64,000 nucleotides of DNA from assembly GCA_025618425.1 (NCBI GenBank), contig CM046842.1:21149875-21213874 (forward strand), written 5' to 3'. The notes below the pieces were generated by a model. It saw only the letters and a list, made by a program, of their open reading frames with translations. It was not told the origin of the DNA and did not search any database. Shown one piece after another: positions 55,500-64,000 of this stretch; position 1 is the stretch's first letter; each line of letters begins with the position of its first letter. The DNA is from Heliocidaris tuberculata (taxonomy: Eukaryota; Echinodermata; Echinoidea; Camarodonta; Echinometridae). A program made the position numbers and the translations under genes.

Positions 55500-57565
55500 A
55501 CATGTACATCTATATAATTCAAGAAAGTTGAGATTAAAGGAATACAAATAAACAACACAGAAATTGAATTTAATGCGTATGCAGATGATACGGTACATGG
55601 ACCGCGGAGCCGGGGGGCTGCAGCCCCCCCCCCCCCCACTTTTTTTAGTAGACACGTTAACAAAAAAATCAGAAAAAAGGCTCGAAAATTGTCATTACAG
55701 TGATTGAAATCATATCAGCCCCCACCCCCCTCCCCACATTTTCAAAAACGCTCTGCGGCCCCTGTGTATATCTTGAAGGTCGTAATGATCTGTTTAGAGT
55801 TTTAGACATTCTAAAAGGATTTAAGCATCTCTCTGTCTTAACATTAAACAAAAATAAATCCAAGTTGCTAATTTGGGGTTATAAATAGTATAAAGCTCAC
55901 CCACCGGACATTACTTCATCTGGGTTAACGTTCAACACGGGTGCTACTACTTTTCTGGGTGTACAATTTTCGGTGCATTTTGAAAGACACTTTATTTTGA
56001 ATTGAACTTCCCACCAAAACTACAAAATATGAAATAATTACATCCTCTGTTCTTGGTCAATGAGAGACTTAACTCATTTTGGCAAGATTGCTGTAGTAAA
56101 ATCATTGGTATTATCTCAGTTAATTTATTTATTTTCTGTTCTTCCCAGAACCGCCTGATTGATTTTTAAAAGAGGTCGAATCTTTACTTTTCAAATTCAT
56201 TTGGAACCGAAAGCCAGACAAAATAAGCCGCAAAACTTTAATCGGAGATTATGTGGACGGAGGTCTAAAAATGTTACATTTTCCCTCAATTATTTCAGGC
56301 TTGAAAATTGCATGCATGGGTTAAACGTTTGCTTGATGGTAATAATGTTGGGCAATGGAAATGTTTTTACGAACACTGTTTGCCTTCATTTGGAGGACAA
56401 TCTTTCTGGTATAGTAATATTAATAACGAAAATTCTATTATCTATAAAGAACATTTTTATTCCGGAAGTTGCCCAGGCATGGACCTCTTTGATACAAAAA
56501 TCAACCTTTCTCACTGCAGACGACAAAATGGGACAAAATATATGAAACAACACATTGATTTAACCACAAAGTGATATTCGTACGTAAAATCATGGTATGA
56601 TAAGGGGATAGTTACATTATGGGATCTTCTTGACGAAAATGGCAATTTTTTACCTACTTTGAAATTTCGAAAGAAATACAAGTTTGACTGCAATATCGTA
56701 GAATTTTATTCTGTGAAAACAGTTATTCCCCATAACTGGAAAAAAATATTCCCAAATGTGAAGAGGCAAAACTTACATCTCAAGAGAAAATGATTACCAA
56801 TATAATGAAGGTAACGAGGGTCTCTCTGTACATTCATAACTTTAGTGTTGAACAAATTTTTAAACCCCCTAAATCGATAGATAAATGGAATTCTTTGTTG
56901 AATATTTCAACTTAGACTGGGCAAAAATCTGCTTAGTTCCTATCAGGGCATGTTTATCTACACATATCCGTTATTTCCAATTTAAGTTAATTCATCGCAT
57001 ACTTGGTGTAAACAATTATCTTAAAACATTAAATATCACGAAATCAGATTTATGTTCATTTTGTTATAGATCTGACGAAAGAATAGAACATTTATTTTGG
57101 GAATGTCCAATCATCAAAAGGTTTATTGTGGACGTCCACCATTAAATTTTCATTTTGGATGACAAAGTTACGCTGAGTAAAATCAACCTCTTGTTTGGGT
57201 TTTTACGGAAGTGTTGGAATTCAATTTAATTTCATTATTTTATATGCCAAATACTTTATATTTTCCAGCAAATGAAAAAATAGAGTACTATCAATCAGCT
57301 CTTTTAAATGCATGTTAAGATTATTATCACTTTTTTGAACATTATACCTATATCAAAAATAACAACTTTATATCATCTGACAACAGATGGAATGTTTTAC
57401 TCTAAACCTATTTTACCACTATGTCCTGTATGATCAGAATTATTTTTTTGTTTATTCTATTGTTTATATTACGTACATGTATATGTTTTGTTATATATTT
57501 GTAATATATTTTGCAAAGTCAAGAGCAATACTTAATAAAGATTTTCCTGCCAAGAAAAAAAAAGG
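55500..57565 (+). mobile_element. Truncated LINE, RT to 3' end (L1/Tx1-like)
   Basis: Plus-strand pieces in order: RT motif C region (VEIKGIQINNTEIEFNAYAD then DTV, ending at 55595), a MITE insertion, then the following RT segment (FRVLDILKGFKHLSVLTLNK at 55785-55880). Many frame breaks follow, then a C-terminal zinc-knuckle-like segment (SDLCSFCYRSDERIEHLFWE) at 57050-57110. AATAAAG and an A run near 57535-57560 mark the 3' end. The order RT then C-terminal CxxC...H...C is that of L1/Tx1-type ORF2 proteins. Dead copy. Confidence 0.85.
55596..55764. mobile_element. GC-rich MITE, copy 2, inserted in the LINE
   Basis: 169 bp with ends CATGGACCGCGGAGC and CAGGGGCCGCAGAGC (complement). It splits the RT frame just after the YADDT motif. 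Taking out the element plus a 4-bp imperfect flank copy (GGTA/TGTA) puts the two RT pieces back in one frame, which fixes the insertion boundaries. Confidence 0.85.
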
Positions 57566-58374
57566 TTGAGATTTTAAGTGAATTACAAGTATTTGTATAA
57601 ATTCTTTCTTCTATGAATGTATACATTTTCCAGATATATTTACTTATAAATTGTAAAAGTTTCTGTTTATACTTTAACACTGATTGTAATTTTTTTTTTT
57701 TTTTTTGTATAGACTGTCGATTTCACTGAAAATAAAGAAAATAAAAGAATACTTTAAAAAAAAAAAAATATTGCACCAGCGTGTCTAATTTCCCAAGAAC
57801 AAAAAGAGAGAAAGAAATTAAGATTTTTTTTTTTTTTAAGGGTGGAAAATATCGTGCATATACATATATACGCCGGCTAGGGTGGGTGTTGGAATGGATA
57901 CCCTTCCATCCTGAAAGAAAAAGAATAACAAAGATGAAAGACCAAAAACGTGGGTATGAAGCACGAAATGATCTGAAATTTGAATGAAAAGTGATAGATC
58001 GGACAGATTATAGGACCTTTACACTGTCGAGGATCAGGGACAGGGTTGCCCCTCCCCTAATGATAATAATTTTTCTAGATTAATAAAAACTTTAAAATAA
58101 AAAAAATATTGTATAATGTGCTTTAATGCACGAATGTACTCTTTCAATGAACATTCATGAATGGGACACTGGATCAGGGGGCTTGCCCCTACCATCCCTA
58201 AACTATTTTCATTTTCTTTTTTTTTATTTCTTCTTCTTCTATAGATTTGACATATATTTCCCAAGCAGAAGGCTTTTTTGATGCATAGGGCCTGAGTCAA
58301 AACTTAGCAGTGCAGGCCTACTTCCAATATAACTAATTGCTACAAAGGTTACGAGGTATACTTTGCTTTATTTT
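57566..58374. other. AT-rich sequence, possible second LINE tail
   Basis: TGAAAATAAAGAAAATAAAAG followed by an A run at 57733-57769 could be another LINE 3' end. The rest has no coding signal. Confidence 0.4.
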
Positions 58375-58605
58375 GTCGTGGTATAGTGGTTATTTCACTT
58401 GACTCTCAATCAAAGGTTGAGAGTTCGAATCCCAGCACCGTACTAGCGACCTTTGGCCACTCTCCACCCAGGTGTAAATGGGTACCCGATATGCTAGAGG
58501 GCTGCACATTTGGCCGCTCGGCTGTGACCGGGGTAATAGTTTGGAGCACCATGAGCGTCACGCCGTGACGGACCTGAGCATCATACAAGAAGCCGAAAAT
58601 TTATT
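58375..58605 (+). mobile_element. tRNA-derived SINE
   Basis: Head with A box GTGGTATAGTGGTTATTTCA and B box GAGAGTTCGAATCCCAGC (58379-58436), then a body with CAGGTGTAAATGGGTACCCG. The body motif is shared with the relic at 6850-6985. It ends in an ATTTATT-rich tail. Confidence 0.85.
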
Positions 58606-58779
58606 TATTATTGAATAAGGCCCCTACAAAACCAAATTTGAACTAATATTTCTCCTACGGCCCGATTAAAACCATAAATAATCCATTAATCCCGTTAAGC
58701 ATATGTTATAAACAAGACGATGTTTTAAAACATATTATGTATATCCTTTATTTCGTTTGATTCTATTTTTTTCGTCTTA

Positions 58780-58810
<31 letters not shown>

Positions 58811-59044
58811 ATGTTTTGTTTTTGTTGTTGTTTTTTTCAACAAATTCGTCATCTGGGAATAACCGAAAAAGACGAGATTAGACTGGATTAGACTGGCATA
58901 CGATCTACAGAAAAGTTAGTAAGCGGATATGTGTAGCAGAGTGATATAGCCCCATCTATAGCCCCATCTATTTGCAAACCCTATTATTATTATTTTTCTT
59001 GTTGTTGTTGTATTAGTGCTGAAATTTAGTGTAAGACAGAGAAG
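58606..59044. other. No gene seen
   Basis: GTTTT-rich simple sequence at 58775-58840; otherwise unremarkable. Confidence 0.5.
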
Positions 59045-59320
59045 ATAGCAGGGGCAGATCGGGGGGGGGGGGGATTCCAGCCACCCCCTGGTAAAAAAAA
59101 AAAAGAAAGAAAAAAAAAAGAGCATTTGGGAGTAAAAAGGCACCCAAAACACTCATTACCATTGTTTTCTTTTTTTCTTTGCTTGTCAGAAAATTTTGTG
59201 AATATTGTGCTCCCTCCTTGCAATCTTGGATCTCCCCCGGAAGGGAGGGGGGTAGGGGAGGGTCACATCTTGCCTATTAACTTATTGCACATCCACCCCC
59301 CCCCCCCCTTTCAGACTGAG
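59045..59320. repeat. Interspersed repeat with poly-G and poly-C
   Basis: GGGGCAGATC followed by a G run and GATTCCAGCCACCCCCTGG, A-rich middle, and a second GGATCTCCCCCGGAAGG segment. Probably an old mobile element; not classified. Confidence 0.4.
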
Positions 59321-61040
59321 GGATCCATTGGCCATTTGTCTCTGCACATAAGCGATATCAATAATCATTTTGATTTGCTTTAACTGGGTAAAACATGACA
59401 GTGACGTCTTTATGTAAGCCTATTAACACAAAAGTTAAAAATTTAATGAAACTCACTGAGACATAATTTAATATACAAGACATAGATAGACATGATGAGT
59501 TTGAAAACAAGAAAGTGAAAGTTATTTATTCGATTATTTTCCACTGCATCTTTATTTCCAGAATGACAAAACAGCCTTCAATCGTCGAAACCTTAAGTGA
59601 TACATTGCGAATAAAAACTCGAAAGTGTTTCATTTGCACAGTGGATAAATAAAAATACTATAAGTATAATGTGAAAACACAAAGTAAAAACAGAGTTGAA
59701 TATCACATATCAATCAAGCTCTTCGAGCTGTCATAAAATACACAACAGAATAGGTCAAAACACTTTTTAAAAAGACCATTTGCAACAAGTGGTTGAAAAC
59801 GTATCGATTAACAATGAATGATGAATTGATACAAAAGAAGATAATGACTAATTCTTCTCATATATATAGACCAGTAAATTACACAATATACATGTATATA
59901 AAATTATTTTACTTTCGTTAACGCACTCTTTTATATAGCTAATATGATTGGGTGCTTTGTCTTGTCAAATTACTTTTGCAATTTCAATATCATTACTCTC
60001 AAATTGCAATATCCAAGGATTTTACATTTACGGTTTCATTTCATGTTTTATTTAATTTTATTAAAATTTTAACTGATAACACTTAATGTATTTTCATGAA
60101 GCGTCAGTTATCTGAAATGCATCTCCTCCTTTCAGTTTAACGGTGAGGTTAACGTAAAGAGATTATGCTTTTACCATTGTTTAATGAATCTTCCTCCTAT
60201 TTGAAATAACCTTATTCAATGTTATACGGTACTGGTTTAACAATTTAAAACTTTTACTTCCGGTTCTCAGCGACATTTGTAAGAGCTCTTTGTCCATAAA
60301 TGTGGCTTGCAACAATATCTTCACAATCATGCTACTTGCCATAATATATGGTAATTCATGATTAGATTTTTATGAAATGACTTAGTATGGGTGTTTGTTA
60401 TATTTTACAGTATTGTCACTTATTACAGTTTCCCTAAAATAACACAATATTAATCAACACACATATCTCAAATGCAGCTCTTCCTCCATTTAGCCACTTG
60501 AAATTCAAATTAGATCAAACATGATAACTTGTCTACTTGATAAAGTGCTTTAGGTTTCGACCCAGGCAATATAGAAGCACGTTGCTAACGTGGGGGGGGG
60601 GGGGGGGGCAAGAATATACATCAGTGTCATCTTTGTCAATGTGTTTAATCATTGGTTGCCGAGTGTCTTTAACTGTCCAGTGATATATTTATTTCACATA
60701 TCCATTTTACAAACAAATAAAAATGGAATAAAATAAATAAATATAAAATACTAGCATAGTTAGAAAAGAATGAACTTCAGGCACAATAGGGAAGAATGAC
60801 GACATGTGATTTATGTCGTATTTGCAGACATATTCTTTTCACTGGTGATTGTTTTTTATTGATTATCTTGATGTCACTAACAGTATGGACACTATTATGG
60901 TAAATAGGATCTTTGGGACGACCTCACTGGCATTTCTGGGGGATTTCCGACCACTCCATTCCCCCTCTCCCCGCCCTTCATAAATGCCGGCGACAACAAG
61001 GACAGGAGATACTTACACAAAGTTCTTATTAAAGAAGATA

Positions 61041-61073
<33 letters not shown>

Positions 61074-61304
61074 CAAGAGAGAATTATTAACAAAATAGGC
61101 GTTTTTGTACTGTGTATAAACTAATCGAAGGAGGTTTTACTTTCGATACAAGATTAATCATACTTATATATCAAATTGTGTTTAGAGGAGGAAGATGCAT
61201 ATTTTCTAGATAATGATTTGCATATGGTAAAATCTAAATTAAACTACTGTATAATAACATACAAAAATACCACGTCTAAATCAATAACAAGTTCAGAATG
61301 AAAA
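59321..61304. other. AT-rich intergenic sequence
   Basis: No gene recognised. Poly-G at 60591-60608 and (GA)n at 61040-61074. Confidence 0.5.
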
Positions 61305-61470
61305 CATGGGCCGTGGAACCGGGGGAGGGGGTGGGGGCTGCAGCCCCCCCCCCCCTTTTGAGTAGACACGTTTCATAAAATCCCCGGAAAAAAGATGCGA
61401 ACTAGTCATTATTCAAGTGAAATCAAATACCCCCCCCCCCCTCACTTTCAAAAACGCTCCGCGGCCCCTG
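61305..61470. mobile_element. GC-rich MITE, copy 3, with GAAAA target duplication
   Basis: 166 bp, ends CATGGGCCGTGGAACC and CAGGGGCCGCGGAGCG (complement), flanked by GAAAA on each side (61300-61304 and 61471-61475). Same family and orientation as 55596-55764. Confidence 0.85.
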
Positions 61471-61746
61471 GAAAATATGATTATCCCACAATACTATTTG
61501 AAATAAGCTAGAAGACACCCAAAATTCTCACGATGATGGTAAAATTGCACATCGTGCTGTTGATTATCTGTTTTTAAATACGAACCCTATTCCAATAAAA
61601 AATCAACAAGGCCCTTATATTTTTGCCATGAAGCGATATATGTCTTCAAAATCTCGGTAAATGAAAAAGAAAGTTCTGTTTTTAATAGGGGGGGGGGGTG
61701 AACTCCTGCCCTAAAATAAGTGTCAGCATTGATGGGGGTTAACATT

Positions 61747-62031
61747 CTAAAAGTATGTCGTCACTACGCTCTGAGGTCTATCACGTCTTGGGGAATCCTC
61801 AGTATTTCTGAAAGACATCTCCTCGTAAGAAAAATTGTCATTAGGCTCGTTCTTCTCAAGTTGATCTTGCCCCTGGCGTTCTTTTACATAATTCATGTAG
61901 TGTGCGAACGGATCATTAGCAGGAATGTTAACGGTGTTTGCGTAATGAGGGTTCATATTCATGTAGCTTGATGGTGCCATATTGCCTTGGTTATACTTTG
62001 TATCAGAAGTCCCACGTGTGCTTGCCATAGA
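61747..62031 (-). CDS. Last exon of an unidentified protein (C-terminal tail)
   Basis: Acceptor CACATTTCAG ends at 62032 and the TAG stop is at 61749-61747. It encodes 94 residues, hydrophilic and rich in Asn, Asp and Met, with no membrane segment. The C-terminus is VVTTYF. The last three residues (T-Y-F) fit a class I PDZ ligand (S/T-x-hydrophobic), which by family knowledge is common in membrane receptors and channels. It joins in frame to 62615-62790. The protein is not recognised, and the rest of the gene lies upstream (right) or outside the window. Confidence 0.6.
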   Translation of the reverse strand, partial: SMASTRGTSDTKYNQGNMAPSSYMNMNPHYANTVNIPANDPFAHYMNYVKERQGQDQLEKNEPNDNFSYEEMSFRNTEDSPRRDRPQSVVTTYF

Positions 62032-62614
62032 CTGAAATGTGAATGCATAAACATGACAGTGAACGGGATGACATGCGAAGCAATTATGATAGCGCCGTTA
62101 TGAAAAAAAATATGCATGTACGTATGTACGGCACAAATTGAAGATAGTCATGAAACGCTACTCGAAATAAGTTAGCGCAATGATATATTTAATCGTTCTT
62201 TCCTGCAACATCCATTGCAATGACAGATTAACAAACATCATGTACGTGTCGAAAACAGACTCAGATCAAGTTTGAATTTCAGACACGTTCCCCGTATACA
62301 CCCCGAAATGAACGACATGTTCAGAGGCAACCCAGTAATTCTATTTAACTGACCAACTTAATAATATGATTGATCTCTTGTAGTAATGTTGAAAGTAGTG
62401 TATCCAGTATAGGGTGGTGCTATGTAATGCCCCTTGTCTCAAAAGCACATACAAATTATCTCAGTACATTTTACGTTATCTACGTCTATGGCACATGAAG
62501 CCCGTCGTACAATAATATTACATCCTCTCCTATAGCTTTCTGAGTACATCAGTGAATTGAATGATGTTGATGTTAATATAGAAAAAAGGGTACAGGTTAA
62601 TAGATATTACAAAC

Positions 62615-62790
62615 CTTCCTGTTTTTACTTCGAAGAGTGGGTCGGGAGACGGTTACAGGTGGCATATTACTTGGCCTATCTGCCTCTCCCTGATCTGATT
62701 TTGAGTGACATACAGGCAGTGGGGGCAACGGTCTTGCGTCGATGGGTGAAACTGCCAGTTCTGGTGACGATTCGCCAATTTGTGCAGACT
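62615..62790 (-). CDS. Penultimate exon of the unidentified protein
   Basis: Open in phase 0 at its 3' end with donor AGGAAG|GTTTGT. The acceptor is at GTGTAG (exon from 62790) or two bases later (62788). It encodes a Ser/Pro-rich stretch with SPIDARPLPPLPVCHSKSDQ and PPVTVSRPTLRSKNRK. RPLPPLP matches the classic class I SH3-ligand pattern (R-x-x-P-x-x-P). Joining it to the next exon gives RSKNRK-SMASTRGT in frame. The donor is weak (GTTTGT), so the exon boundary is less certain. Confidence 0.45.
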
Positions 62791-63222
62791 CTACACATAC
62801 ATCCGAAAGGACAGTATTTTATGTTCCATACAAAGGGTAAGAAGGTACGCATATAGAGTAATAATGGGTCATATACACAAACCAATATTCTCATTTTAAA
62901 CCATTTGCATTTAGTATTTGTAGTACTCATTCGGCCATTACGCAATCTACCACGGAGCTATTTTCGTATTTCTGTATTATATTATACAAATAAAATTTTG
63001 TAAAATAACTTCATGGTGTTTCAGCCTAATTATGTTCAATATCACAGATAAACATATGAAAAGTCCAAATAGAAATGCACAATGATTTTTTCATACGTTA
63101 CTACCACACTAAATGTTAACTAAATTTTATATCAAACGTTTGATTGTGTCTGTAATCATGGTAATCGAGTTGTTTTTCTTGGGCTGACTCAAATCACCTT
63201 ATCTACATAATATAAATGTTTT

Positions 63223-63259
<37 letters not shown>

Positions 63260-64000
63260 GGATATTGAGGCTATTTTTTGGATGAGTGTCACTTTTTTGG
63301 TTTGGCGAAAAAGTTTATTCAAGCTATTTTATGACTGAAAATTTTTTCGCCAATATATCATACAGTTACATGTTTCAGAGCGGATGATTTAAAAGGGAAG
63401 GTTTTATTTGTATTGGACTATTTTAATCGAATCCAGTTTACAGTTCCTCGAGTACGGTATTCGTTATCAGACACTTTTTTAATTGACAGTTTATCTTCGT
63501 TGGTAAATTGAGATTTCGCGTAACACCCCTCCATCCCCTGTAGTATAATGGCACATAATGAATGACAATAACGTGACAGTATTATTTGTGCAGTATGTTT
63601 ATTTTCATCATTTTGTTCACATTATCTAAGGAACCTTATTCATGTATCCATGCAATTCAAAACACACCAAAAAGCATACATTTATAAAACATACATTTAT
63701 TTGTACGCCCAAACGTTTAATTTGCAATACCTGAAAGCATTACTAATCTTATCAGGCTATTATTTATTAATTTAGCCATTGAAAAAAATGATTTGAATAT
63801 CAATAACCTGGAAGATGAACGAAGGAAAATAACTGGTAATGCAGTAAATGATTTTTTAAATTCTAAATTTAACTGTGATAGAAAATGCAATCTTTAGTTT
63901 GAAGTGTAAGAATTGTATACAATGTAAAGAAATCCAGAATTATTTTGTCCTAATTTTCACAAGTACCTTTTTACAGTATTTGCTTGAAAGAGATTGGTGA
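62791..64000. other. AT-rich flank of the second gene
   Basis: (TTG)n microsatellite at 63217-63259. I found no further exon that I could support; the upstream exons of the second gene may be here with weak signals or outside the window. Confidence 0.45.

Noticed and set aside
58375..58445. Possible functional tRNA gene
   Set aside because: tRNA-like head of a SINE; continues into a SINE body and lacks a matching 3' acceptor strand.
62557..62856. 99-codon plus-strand frame
   Set aside because: The minus strand of the same region gives a spliceable, in-frame proline-rich exon that joins the next exon; the plus frame has no partner.

Overview
This is eukaryotic genomic DNA from a marine invertebrate. 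It is AT-rich, repeat-dense and has long introns. An echinoderm, probably a sea urchin, is my best guess, from the TACATGTA-rich background and the mixture of tRNA-derived SINEs, TA- and TTAA-flanked MITEs and non-LTR elements. That assignment is inference. Nothing in the window looks bacterial or viral.

The main gene is on the minus strand, with coding exons from 44155 down to 17483. I rebuilt it from splice signals and reading-frame continuity. A single 3.64-kb coding exon encodes about 1213 residues of low-complexity, charged, Ser/Pro-rich protein with five RPSSA-type motifs. Small exons then encode an F-box and about a dozen cysteine-containing leucine-rich repeats (LRRs). The protein is 1637 aa, or 1693 aa if two extra LRR exons are included. 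By family it should be a substrate receptor of an SCF (SKP1-CUL1-F-box) ubiquitin ligase. The gene shows exon-level duplication at three places: a tandem array of one LRR exon (31120-30388, two intact and two decayed copies), a partial copy of another LRR exon (20974-21032), and a copy of the end of the terminal exon (17012-17090).

A second, partial minus-strand gene lies at the right (62790-61747). Its last two visible exons encode the C-terminal tail of an unidentified protein with an SH3-ligand-like proline motif and a PDZ-ligand-like C-terminus.

Layout by region. 1-7350: a 1.5-kb purine-rich tract, two MITEs, a dispersed repeat and a SINE relic. 7355-16683: a possible large composite element bounded by matching inverted termini, with inverted 33-bp arrays and nested LINE and MITE copies. 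17.0-44.2 kb: the F-box/LRR gene, whose introns hold SINEs, MITEs, a 1.38-kb motif-rich element (23141-24523), a 1.35-kb palindrome (27331-28684) and a 4.6-kb transposon-like element with AAACGGC subterminal arrays (31325-35895). 44.2-48.4 kb: upstream region with tandem GC-rich units interrupted by a TTAA-flanked MITE. 48.4-49.9 kb: a truncated LINE. 50.2-55.2 kb: nested duplications, including a nearly identical 1.2-kb direct repeat whose copies carry hairpins at or near their edges. 55.5-57.6 kb: a second LINE split by a MITE. 57.6-61.7 kb: SINE, MITE and simple repeats. 61.7-64 kb: the second gene and AT-rich flank.
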